From positions 229,627,501-229,691,500 of the forward strand of contig NC_134137.1 in the NCBI RefSeq assembly GCF_033958435.1: DNA of 64,000 nt, given 5' to 3'. Both the position numbers and the translations under genes were made by a program. Shown here in pieces: positions 44,369 through 54,105 of the stretch. Origin of the DNA: Carettochelys insculpta (Eukaryota; Chordata; Testudines; Carettochelyidae). The stretch's first letter is position 1. Every line of letters starts with the position of its first letter. The notes beneath the pieces were generated by a model that was not told the DNA's origin, ran no database searches, and worked only from the letters and a program-made list of their open reading frames with translations.

Positions 44369-45433
44369 ATGCCAAAATCACATAAGGGGGTGAAAAGGGT
44401 TCTTGTTAACAGCACATGGGAGTCAACCCACAAGTCCTACCTCTACAAGTGGATGCAGTTCTCTCAGCGGTTGGGCATTGATCATCCTATGACTCCTCAC
44501 ACCATGCCCCTTCTTGTTTCCTTTGACTACCTGCCACACCTGCATGAGTCAGGCCTCACCCTCAGTACTGTCCAGGTACATACCACGGAATTGGCGGCAT
44601 TGCACCAAGCAGAGGATGGGATCTCCTTCCTCACCTATCCTATCACCAAATGGTTTTGGTGGGTCTGCAACACACCTTTCCATCGGTATGCCCTCCTGTC
44701 CTTATTTGGGACCTTAATCATGTACTCCACTGCCTCATGACATCGCCCTTTGAACCCCTGCCGTGGTGTTCCTGGCCCCATCTGTTGATGAAGGCCACAT
44801 TATCGGTCACTATCACATCATACAGGAGGGTCAGGAAGCTTGTCACTCTAATGGCTGAACCTCCTTTTATGGTGTTTATCAGAGATGGAGTCACTCTTCA
44901 CCCTCATCCTAAGTTCCTCCCGAATGTTCCCTCTACATATCAGGTCATATCAATAAACCTATCCAGTTACCTGTGTTCTCCCAAAGCCTCAATCTGATAC
45001 TGCATATGCAATGCGGCACACTCTGGATGTTCGTTGGCCATTGGACTTCTACATCAATTGCTCAAAGTCTTGGCGCAAGTCTCCTAGGCTTTGCCGCTCC
45101 TTTGTGGAGCGATACAAGGGCCTGCCCATTTTGTCTCAACAGCTGTCCAAGCAGATCTCCACCCGTATTGGCACTTTCTACTCATTTCATTTTAAAAGAG
45201 GTTCCAGATGCCATTCTACCAGGGCTGTGTCTTCCACTACTGCCTGTCTCAGGAACCTACCCCTTACAGACATATGCAAGGCGGCAACATGGTCTTCCAG
45301 TAGTATGTTTGCACAGTGCTACATTCTTTCATCCTCTGTTGCTTCATCCATTCAAGCCGGTCAAGCAGTTATGTCAACTGTAATCATTACAGGGCTCGAA
45401 ACCCACCTCCAAAGTGTGACTACTGCTTTGTAG
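44369..45433 (+). pseudogene. DIRS copy C tyrosine recombinase, nearly complete remnant
   Basis: 44369-44740 gives the core-binding domain (STWESTHKSYLYKWMQFSQR, LLVSFDYLPHLHESGLTLST, VQVHTTELAALHQAEDGISF). 44650-44997 gives the start of the catalytic domain. 45011-45433 gives the C-terminal part: SFVERYKGLPILSQQLSKQI, CHSTRAVSSTTACL with the catalytic Arg, DICKAATWSSSSMF, and Cys-Tyr at the nucleophile position (FAQCY). It is the longest recombinase remnant in the window, interrupted by two or three frame changes. The enzyme would integrate the circular DNA copy of the element. Confidence 0.8.
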
Positions 45434-45442
45434 TCACCCAGA

Positions 45443-45778
45443 GTGGAGCACCCATGAGGACACTACTCACAGAAGAAGAGTAGCCATGGTTCTTCAAGAT
45501 GTGCGTCCCCATGGGTGCTTCACTTCTCTTCTTCCTTCCCCTGCATTGGAGCATCCTGCTCTATATACTAGGGTAGCAAAGGGAGGTAGAGGTCTGCTCT
45601 GTGCATGTGCCAGAGAACATGAGGAAGTGCTACTGCATATGCGTGATGCAGGAAATCATGGCTATAAAGAACCTCCAAGTTCAGGCACAAGGATGCAGCA
45701 ACACCCAGAACGGAGCACCCACAGGGACATACATTGCAAAGAATCATCATTACTGGTCAAAGTGGGTAACTTCCTCTT
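45443..45778 (+). repeat. DIRS copy C 3' terminus with hairpin
   Basis: GTGGAGCACCCATGAGGACA at 45443 pairs imperfectly with the complement ending at 45523 (GTCCCCATGGGTGCTTCAC). A last inverted end (GGAGCACCCACAGGGACATA, about 45713) closes the element. Confidence 0.75.
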
Positions 45779-47556
45779 TAGGAGCCAATCTTGTCTGCAT
45801 GCCTCTGTGTTCAACTTGATGGGGCTACTTTGCCAAAACTATCACTTTTGGCTGCTGTTGGATCACAAGTCATTGAGTTATTGGGTGCAGGGATGCTAAA
45901 GGATCATTATCTTTATTGTGTGCATTGAGGTCAGCAGAACTGTGTTTGGCATACCCTACTGAGGGACTCATCTTCAACTAAACTGCGCTTCCTAAGCAGA
46001 AGACATAGATGAGTCCAGTGGAGTTGAGAGAAGGTGGGGCCAGGTATTTGTACCTGGTGGTATGGGCCCTGCCTACAGTTCTAGACACCGCTTGAACGGT
46101 CCTTTCTTCACTGTCCAATAACTGAGTTGATTAAGTCTCAACTGAGTGCATGGACAGCAGAGCAAGCACATTGCCACTTACCAAGGACAGCAACCGTGAG
46201 AAGGAGAAGAGAGGGGAATGTTACAAAGCTGTTGGTTTCTGGACTTGAGAACCTGAGGCAGAAGAGACACTGCCCAACAAACTCTGGGGTGAGTGTTTTG
46301 CTCATGTGTTTATGAATCCTGCTTACAGCATTTTTCCTAATCAATGCCGGATGACTTTCTCACTTTTTATTGGAAGTTTCTTTTCTACAATCAGACTCTG
46401 CTTGTGAGATGGTAAGTTGTTAGAGGTTCTCAAGGGGTCGTGTGTGATTATCTCAGGCTACTGTGTTGGAGCCCAAGCTGATTTTGTGTTGTATCATTGA
46501 AAGGAACCCCTAGATATTGAATTCAGGCCTTGTTGCTGCTAACTCCTCCTAGAAGGGTTACATGTGTATATGAAGTAAGATATAGGACACTATGAAACTC
46601 CCACATTTAAGTGAAGCTCATGAGCACTTTCCCAGCAGCTGGCCAAGTGCTAATCAATTAATATCCAATGAATATGGGACCTTACCAATCTCAGAACAAC
46701 AAATAAAATGTTTTTCTTCAATTAAACACTTCTATATACAAGGAAGGAAAAGAAGATAGGATCTGGAAAAGGAGAGAAGTTAAAATAAAACCAAATTAAT
46801 GCCTCAGCTGCCTAAGAGCAAAGAGGAGAAGAAACTAGTTCTTTTATGGCAGTGATAGTTTCAGAAGGGTACTCTGATCCAACTGGAATGAACACAGTCT
46901 GAATACTTAGATTTTAGATGTGTACAAGAATAACTGGGTGGGAAAAGGTAGTAGGGATATTAAAATTATACCTGCCTTTTACAGTTAATCATGTGACCTA
47001 TGGGATGATTCATTCCAGGCATGGAATCTGGTAGCTTTGCTGCTCCATCCCTTGATGTTCCCTGATGGGACAAGGCAACAGTTTTATTTTTACCTACACT
47101 CTCCAAGATTTGACAAAGAATATTATTGAGTGGCTGTTAGTTTCAACAGATTCCCAGTGATTTTTGCCATGCTCCCCACCCCTGGCCAGTGGAATCCTCT
47201 TTACAAGTGCTGTCAACTTTTGGAGTTTAGACAATATCCTGCCACCTCTGTGTTTATTGCCAGCTGTTGTGAGTATGGCTTAACAAAAGACAAAAGAACT
47301 TTGTACTCTTCTGCAGCGCTGTGGTGATTCTCCAGAACCAGGTTACATTCAAATTATTCCTCTCCATCTTTCTCAGTCGTAACAACTCACACATGCAGTT
47401 TTATCATGTTTTGTGATATCTAGTGGTTTTTGTTTAAAGACCCAGAAGTCATAAATCTCAGTTTTCATTCATAAATGTATATTTTAGCCCTCATGGTTAT
47501 GGAAAAAAGCTTTAATATGTGAATCCCAAGGACTCCAACCCATGAAGGCTTATACA
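45779..47556. other. Unassigned DNA
   Basis: No recognised gene or repeat; only short frames, on both strands. Confidence 0.5.
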
Positions 47557-47980
47557 GGCCTTGTCTACACTAGCCAAAAACTTTGAAATGGCCATTTCAA
47601 AGTTTACTAATGAAGCGCTGAAATACATATTCAGCACCTCATTAGCATGCGGGCAGCCGAGGCACTTTGAAATTGACGCGGCTCACCGCCGCGCGGCTTT
47701 TCCAGATGGGGCTCCTTTTCGAAAGGACCCTGGCTACTTCGAAGTCCCCTTATTCCCATCTGCTCATAGGAATAAGGGGACTTCGAAGTAGCCGGGGTCC
47801 TGTCAAAAAGAAGCCCCGTCTGGACGAGCCGCGCAGCAGTGAGCCACATCAATTTCGAAGTGCTGCAGTCACCCGCATGCTAATGAGGTGCTGAATATGT
47901 ATTTCAGTGCTTCATTAGTAAATTTCAAAATGGCCATTTGCATGGCCATTTTGAAGTTTTTGGCTAGTGTAGACGTCGCC
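47557..47980. mobile_element. Palindromic Harbinger-type MITE, 424 bp
   Basis: ACA stands on both sides (47554-47556 and 47981-47983), a 3-bp target duplication. The ends are GGCCTTGTCTACACT and, from the right, GGCGACGTCTACACT. The element is almost fully self-complementary, with its centre at ATTCCCATCTGCTCATAGGAAT (about 47754-47775). Repeated AATTTCGAAGTGC / CTTTGAAATGGCC words correspond to the MITE at 11481-11908. No coding capacity. Confidence 0.85.
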
Positions 47981-48107
47981 ACAAAGAACACCAAAGTCAC
48001 TATTTTAAAAAATTTCATGATTGTAAGCCAATCACATGAATCTGACTCATGACTTTTCAGCTCTTTTGGTTGACATTATTGTAGCCTGATATACTCATGT
48101 CACATAA

Positions 48108-48424
48108 TAAAAGATGAACCTCTCTAATTCGGGACCTGACCCAAAATGAGAGAATTTGCTGGACCACAGGAGGTCAGTATTGTCTAGCACATTACCAACA
48201 CTTCCAATGCTTACTGGGTTCTTAGAAGACATTTAGGGGTAAATTACAGATAAATAACAGTAAAGAACATTGAGAGCCAGGGCTGGTGTCTATAAACAAA
48301 CTTTCTGGGACCACCGGAAACTTGGCCACACCCATGATAAATGGTCATCTAGCTAACTAAAATCATGCCAGATTACAGATGCTGCCAGACAAGAGAATGC
48401 TGGACTAGAAAGGGTCAACCTGTA
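48108..48424. mobile_element. TIR DNA-transposon remnant, about 317 bp
   Basis: The left end, GAACCTCTCTAATTCGGGACC, and the right end, read from the other strand as GGTTGACCCTTTCTAGTCC, are imperfect inverted repeats. The interior is non-coding. I recognise it as a widespread turtle/amniote repeat but cannot assign the superfamily. Confidence 0.55.
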
Positions 48425-48459
48425 ATATTCTTTCTGTTCTACTAGTATCTCTGGAGGAT

Positions 48460-49640
48460 GTAAAGGTGCAGATACTAAAGTTAGATATTTTAAAATCAGT
48501 GGAAGTAACTTGCATCCAAAAGTTTTAAAAGACCTGTCTGTTGGGATCACTTGACTGTTAATATTGTTTTTAAATATGTCTTGGAAGAAGTTTAGAAGAC
48601 AAAAAACAAAAACAAAAGAAGTATGTACCGATATTTTAAAAGGCTAAATGGAGAGACACAGGTAATTATTGTCCTACTGTATCAGTCTGCCATTCCGGAT
48701 AAGATGATGAAGTGGCTGACACAGGATTAAATGAATAAAAAAATGAAAGTGGGCCATATTATTAATACCAATCAGCATGTGTCTTATCAAAATAGATCAA
48801 GTCAAACCAACAAAACCTTTTTTGATGAGATTACAATTTTGATTGATACAGGTCATAGTATGTAATATATTTAGGTTTCTGAAAGATGTTTTACTTGGCA
48901 TGCATTTGATCTTGATTTTAAAAACTAGGAAAATATCAAATTCTAATAGCATACATTACATGGATTAAAAGCAGGCTAACAGATGTGCCCAAAATGTGGC
49001 TGTAAATAAAGAAACCATTATAGAACAGGGGTCTTTCCACTATGGTTCTTGGTTCTACATTGTAACATTTTTATTAATGACCTGAGAGAAAACATAACAT
49101 AACCACTGATAAAACTTGCAGGTAATATAAAAATTGTGGAATGGTAAGTTATGTAGAGGGCAGGTCACTGATACAGAGCTGGTACTGTATTGCTATGCTG
49201 AATGCAAGCAAACAGTATGTTTTAATATGACTAAATGTCTATATTTAGGAACAAACGATTTTGGCCATACTTACAGGATGGAGGACTTTGTCTTGGGAGG
49301 TAGTGATTCTGAAAAAGATTTTGGGATCATGGTGCATAATCAGCTAAACATAAGCTCCTGGTGCTTTGGCTAAAAGGACTAAAGCAGTCTTTGGTACATA
49401 AACAGGGGAATATCAAGTAGGATAGAGAGCTAATTTACTTCTGGTTTTGGCACTGGTGTGACTGCTGATGGAATACTTTGTCTAAATTCAGGAAGGATGT
49501 TGATAAATTGTAGAAGGCTCATAGAATAGCCACAAGGATGATTAAGGGAATAGAAAACATGCCTTCCAGTGAGAGACACACAGAGCACAAACTAGCATAA
49601 CAAAGAAGAAAAGGTTAAGGGGTAATTTGATTACTGTCTA
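48460..49640 (+). pseudogene. Old CR1-like LINE reverse-transcriptase fragment
   Basis: The plus strand in shifting frames reads IRQHISGKMMKWL-like words, a LFNIFINDLRE-like block (about 49065), FNMTKCLYLGTNDFGHTYRM (about 49210-49275), GGSDSEKDFGIMVHNQLN (about 49295-49350) and LITVYKYLSG (about 49630). This is the order seen in CR1 ORF2 around and after the catalytic site. The FADD region near 49105 is decayed. Heavily mutated and clearly older than the CR1 at 35.9-38.6 kb. Confidence 0.6.
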
Positions 49641-49659
49641 TAAGTACCTTTCCGGGGTC

Positions 49660-49775
49660 CAAATCAACTATATATTTGAGAGTTTGTCTTTCTGTGTGTT
49701 TATCTGTTTGCTCAAGAAGTCCTCTTAAACGGTAAGAGCTAGGACCACCAAATACATCTTCCTATTATCGTAACT
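49660..49775 (-). repeat. Interspersed repeat tail, same family as 29590-29735
   Basis: Reverse complement of the 29.6-kb repeat: CTATATATTTGAGAG, TTGCTCAAGAAGTCCTC and GGTAAGAGCTAGGACCACCA. It sits at the end of the LINE fragment. Confidence 0.6.
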
Positions 49776-49794
49776 TAAAGCAGTGTAAGGGGTT

Positions 49795-50005
49795 GTTTGT
49801 GCCAGGAAAATGGGATGTGTCTGGATTGGGATTGCTTCTCATAAAACCAAACAGAGAAGAGACAGAATCACCAAAGCAAGTACAGTCTTTAAAAGTGACA
49901 TAGCTGAGCAAAGGATGAAAGAGACTGAACCAACATGTGCCAGAAAAATAAGATGAACCTGGAATAGGATTGCTTCCCAATTAACCTTACAGAAAAGAGA
50001 TAAAA
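49795..50005. repeat. Old tandem duplication, 138-bp spacing
   Basis: GTGCCAGGAAAATGGGATG (49799) recurs as GTGCCAGAAAAATAAGATG (49937). In both, GATTGCTTC follows about 30 bases later, then an ACAGA(G/A)AAGAGA word. The two copies are well diverged. Confidence 0.6.
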
Positions 50006-50278
50006 TAGAGAAATTTGGAGTAGTGCTCCATTTTCACATAGCTACATGAAGGCTTAAGGTTTGAAAACTAGAAGAAACATTTATTGCAAACCACGTTGAC
50101 CATAACCCATTTTTGCGAAAATAGAGCAAATGAGAAGAGTTTATAGGGATTAAGAATAAAATGCACTTGATGGAATTCCTATTTTAAAAAGTACTAAAAA
50201 ATGAAATGGAAAATGTTAGCAATCCCCTTTTTTAAAAAATCCAAAATAAAAATTAACTTCATCTAAATAGCACCGTAC

Positions 50279-50420
50279 AGCCATGTCTACACGTGCACGC
50301 TACTTTGAAGTAGTGGCACTAACTTCGAAATAGCGCCCATCACGGCTACGCGTGTTGGGCGCTATTGCGATGTTAACATCGATGTTAGGCGGTGAGACGT
50401 CGAAGCCGCTAACCCCATGA
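50279..50420 (+). repeat. Harbinger copy 3 left terminal inverted repeat
   Basis: The outer segment carries GTCTACACGTGCACGCTACT and then AACTTCGAAATAGCGCCC. TTCGAA-type words recur several times. The mirror segment is at about 56360-56502. Repeated subterminal palindromes of this sort are usual binding sites for the transposase/Myb pair; that role is inferred here. Confidence 0.8.
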
Positions 50421-50774
50421 GGGGATCGTCGAAGTAGGGACCGTGTAGTCATTGTGCGTCCTGCAACATCGAAATTGCGGGGTCCTCCATGGTGGCCATC
50501 AGCTGGGGGGTTGAGAGACGCTCTCTCCAGCCCCTCAGCTCAATGGTGGCCACGTGGAGCGGCCCCTTAAAGGTCCCCTCCCCCTCCCTTTCTGTGCAGG
50601 AAGCTGAGAGAGCGTGCAGGCGGCAGCCCAGACACGTGGCCAGCCTGCACGCACTTGAGCAGCCCCAACAACCCCCAACCAACCTCATGGCCGCACGGCA
50701 GCCCCCCCAGCGCCCCCCAGGGGACCCCCCCCTAGGGGAGCCAGGGCAGCAAGCAGCAGCGGGGCCCCTCCTGG

Positions 50775-51633
50775 ATGGAGGCTGAGCTTCGGGACCTGCT
50801 GGGGCTCTGGAGCGAGGAGGAGGTGCTCCAGGTAATGGGGAGCAAGAGGCGGAACGCGGACGCGTTCGCTCGGCTGGCCGAGGGCCTGGCCGCCCGGGGT
50901 CTCCCTGCCCGCACTCTGGACCATGTCCGGAGTAAAGTGAAAGAGCTGCGGCAGGGTTACGCCCGGGCCCGGGATGTGGCCGGCCGATCTGGGGCCGCCC
51001 CCGTCACTTGCCCCTTTTACAGGGAGCTCAGGGACATCCTGGGCCCCCAGCACACCTCCTCCCCTCCGGCCACTCTTGACACCTCGGCTGAGGAGCCCCA
51101 GCAGGCCCCGGAGCCGGAGTCCGCCCCGGAGGTAAGCCCCTCACCCCAGGGCTCCCCCCCGGAGCCCACCCCCAGGGCATCGCAGCAGCAGGAGGAGGAG
51201 GGGGACTCCTCCTCCGCTGTGACAGGGCTGCACATCATCCTCCCCTCCCGGAGCAGCAGCCGGGCGTCCGCCCCCCGGGTGTCCCCGGTCCGTGGGAGTG
51301 GACCTACAGGTATGTACCCTCCCGGGTGTACACCCCCGGGGTTGAGGGGCGGGGATAATAGATATGTGGCCAGGGCCCTCCACATGCCCAGATGGCCATG
51401 GCCCCAAGGACAGCAGTGCAATGTCCCTCACAGGAGGGCATCAGCCCCTTCCCTGCCCCCCAGCACGACAGTGCCATGCCCCATCCCCGGGGCAGGGGGG
51501 AGCGGAACCTCTAGGGTCCCCCAGGAGGAGGGGGTCTGACACCCTGCAGCAGCAGCAGCCGCAGCAGCATGTGATGGAGTTGGGGGAGTGCAAATGCGAG
51601 ACTCAGGCTAGATATGAGCAGCAAGCTGAATAG
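50775..51633 (+). CDS. SANT/Myb-like DNA-binding protein, left-arm copy, short form (244 aa, 2 exons)
   Basis: Exon 1 is 50775-51309 and exon 2 is 51434-51633. The donor (CCTACAG|GTATGT) and acceptor (CCCTCACAG|GAGGG) join in frame (phase 1) and give 244 residues ending EQQAE. Residues about 5-90 form a Myb/SANT-like domain: LLGLWSEEEVLQVMGSKRRN, LAEGLAARG, VRSKVKELRQGYARARD, CPFYRELRDILG. That is the layout of the Myb-like partner proteins of PIF/Harbinger transposons, which bring the transposase to the ends and into the nucleus. A Pro/Glu/Ser-rich stretch follows. The long C-terminal exon present on the right side is deleted here, so only this short form is possible. Both exons are free of stops. 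Confidence 0.65.
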
Positions 51634-51855
51634 TTCCCAGGGGCAAAGGATGATCCTGGGGCTACAACTGGCAGGTGACACCCCTGCCCTGAACAAAGCG
51701 GGGGAGGAGCCGAGCTGGCTTTGAATCGGGGGGGGCGCAGGTAGAGGCTAGGGGAAGGGAGAGCTGGAAGGCAGCCAGCCTGAAGATGGGGAAAGCTACA
51801 CCCCAGAGGGGCACCCCTTGGGGTCTTCTCCCCAGGACGGGTTGGAAGGACATGG

Positions 51856-52115
51856 GAGAGCACCAATGAGGGGGTGAGCAGGGTGTGCATGGCCCTGCCC
51901 TGCCCTCCCCCGCCCTGCCCTGCCCTGCCCTCCTCTGCCCGGGTCCGCCTCTCCTTCCCTGCTCTCCCCCCGTGGGTCCTCTTACCTTAATGAGGACAGC
52001 CACTGGCACAGTTCCATAAATGTCTGCCAGCTCATCCTGAAGTTCCTGAGCCAGCGGTCGTCGTCCCACTCCTCAAGCACCAGCCGCTCCCACCAGTCAG
52101 TGCTGGTGGGGTCCA
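51856..52115 (-). pseudogene. Inverted partial copy of the transposase 5' part
   Basis: On the minus strand 52115-51985 reads STDWWERLVLEEWDDDRWLR and NFRMSWQTFMELCQWL as in the transposase at 52352-52466. Then it jumps over the rest of exon 1 to intron sequence (GGTAAGAGGACCCACGGGG, about 51988-51970) and on to the intron's pyrimidine-rich end. It faces the intact gene head to head with a spacer of about 230 bp. It is non-coding as a protein but would make RNA complementary to the transposase message if read through. Confidence 0.75.
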
Positions 52116-52321
52116 TGCCTGCGTCGCCCGGGGTCTGTGTGCCTATGGCTCCTCAGACAGCAGCCAGAGGTCCACCCAGCCCTCCCTGCAGGAGCAGTAC
52201 TCACCCTGATCCATGCCATGCGGGAGGCAGCTGAGCACCTCCTTGCCACACCGGAGGAGGAGCGGCCCCCAGGGGAGCAGGGCTCAACCCCCAACCCAGC
52301 AGCACCCCGACCCCCCCCCCC

Positions 52322-53552
52322 CGGCTCACACGCCGCCGCCTGTGGAGCTACCCCACCAGCACCGACTGGTGGGAGCGGCTGGTGCTTGAGGAGTGGGATG
52401 ACGACCGCTGGCTCAGGAACTTCAGGATGAGCCGGCAGATATTTATGGAGCTGTGCCAGTGGCTCACCCCCGCACTCAGGCACCAGGACACTGCCATGCG
52501 GCGTGCCTTCCCAGTGGAGAAACGGGTCGGCATCACTGTCTGGAAGCTAGCCACTCCAGACAGCTACCGATTCGTGGGACAGCAGTTTGGTGTTGGCAAG
52601 GCCACCATCGGGGCTGTCCTCATGGAGGTAAGAGGACCCACGGGAGGGGGCAGGGGGGCCCTTGCAGGGCAGGGGAGGGCAGGGCAGGGGAGGGGAGGGG
52701 AGGGGAGGGCAGGGGGGCCCTGGCAGGGCAGGGCAGGGCCACGCACACCCTGCACACCCCTCATTGGTGCTCTCCCATGTGCTTTCCCTGCAGGTCATGT
52801 GTGCCATCAACGCCATGCTCCTCCACAGGCTCGTGAGGCTGGGGGACCCAGATGCCACCATCACGGCCTTTGCCATGCTGGGCTTGCCCAATTGCTTCGG
52901 GGCTCTGGATGGGACTCACATCCTCATCTGTGCCCCGCAACACAGTGGAGGACGGTACATCAACCGCAAGGGCTACCACTCAGTGGTCCTCCAGGCCTTG
53001 GTGGACAGCTGGGGCCATTTCCAGGATGTTTATGTGGGCTGGCCTGGCAGCACCCATGATGCCCGGGTTTTCCGGAACTCGGGCCTGTGCCGCCAGCTGG
53101 AGGCGGGGACCTACATCCCCCAGCGGGAGAGCGCTGTGGGGGACACCACCATGCCCCTCTGCGTCGTCGCAGATGCAGCATACCCCTTCCGGCCCTGGCT
53201 CATGCACCCGTACACAGGCCATCTCTCCGCCAGCCAGGAGCGCTTCAACCAGCACCTGAACCACACGCGCCAGGTGGTGGAGCGCTCATTTGGCCGCCTG
53301 AAAGGACGCTGGAGATGTCTCCTGACCCGCCTGGATGTGGGCCCCAACAACATCCCCCAGATTGTGGGTGCCTGCTGCACCCTGCACAATTTGGTGGAGA
53401 GCAAGGGGGAGACCTTTTATCAGGGCTGCGCTGTGGAGGCTGGCAGGGCCGACCTGCAGCCACCCACTGCCCCCAGTCGCCAGGTGGACCCCAAAGGGAC
53501 CCGGGTCCGGGAGGCCCTGCGGGCCCACTTCGATGATGAGGCCACGGGGTGA
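52322..53552 (+). CDS. PIF/Harbinger DDE transposase (HARBI1-like), two exons
   Basis: Exon 1 runs to 52627 and exon 2 is 52794-53552, joined in phase 0 across a 166-bp intron (GAG|GTAAGA ... CCCTGCAG|GTC). Exon 1 reads RRRLWSYPTSTDWWERL, FRMSRQIFMELCQWLTPALR, then the helix-turn-helix FVGQQFGVGKATIGAVLME. Exon 2 holds the catalytic set: Asp in FGALDGTHI, Asp in VVADAAYPF, Glu in VVERSFGRLKGRW, plus YINRKGYHSVVLQALVDSWG and GWPGSTHDARVFRN. It ends at TGA 53552. HARBI1 is about 350 residues, and this fits if the frame starts upstream at about ATG 52218. That requires one extra or two fewer C in the C12 run at 52311-52322; the first in-frame ATG downstream is 52427. Apart from this doubt it looks intact. 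Its partner is the SANT protein. Confidence 0.85.
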
Positions 53553-53787
53553 ACTCTGCCAGGCCCCCCACTGCCCACCCCTTCCTCCACAACACTCTCT
53601 GCCCCTACGCCCACACCATGGAGCACCCAACAGCACACCCCACCCCCACTTCTCCTGGACAAATGACAGCACGCACTTGTGGCTGAACTTAAACTGGTTT
53701 TTCTTTTAGAAGTTTTTTTTTTTTAACTATAATTAAAACAATAACAAACTATATACAAGACCTCTTCTAACAAAAGTATTCTGTACA

Positions 53788-53793
53788 AATAAA
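53788..53793 (+). promoter_or_regulatory. Candidate polyadenylation signal of the transposase
   Basis: AATAAA about 235 bp after the transposase stop, in an abrupt AT-rich stretch (53690-53850) that separates the two convergent genes of the element. Confidence 0.35.
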
Positions 53794-54105
53794 ACAATAA
53801 TAAAAGGGATTACACATAACGGAGACGTTGGTCAATAAAAAGAAAACCAGGGATGATAAGGAAGGAGAGAACTATTTACATGGGGGGGACGGGGCAAACG
53901 GGAGGCACAAATATAAATGAAATGGGTCAATAAAACCATCCTTTTCTCGGACATATATAGCTATATACAAGGGGGGGGCCACGTCCTGGGCGCCACTCCC
54001 CTAAAGTCGGGCACTGGGGGTGGGCAGCCGGGAGCCCGCCTCGGCCGCAGCCCTGTCTGGGGCTGGCTGGGAGCCGGGCGGACCGGAAGATATGACTGGC
54101 GAGTC

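Larger units (their letters stand above)
34710..45778 (+). mobile_element. DIRS-type retrotransposon copy C, split by copy D
   Basis: Part 1 is 34710-35430 and part 2 about 42465-45778. It lacks the left inverted repeat and gag start: the left end begins inside gag at a point matching copy A 20935. Part 1 stops at GACATCATGGGGCGCAAAG (copy A about 21655), and part 2 restarts at a point matching copy A about 22210, so about 550 bp are missing where copy D sits. The right end is complete, with the hairpin at 45443-45523 and a last inverted end at about 45715-45778. Confidence 0.8.

Noticed and set aside
50685..51431. Minus-strand frames over the left SANT gene
   Set aside because: Shadows of the GC-rich plus-strand gene; no domain and no counterpart logic.
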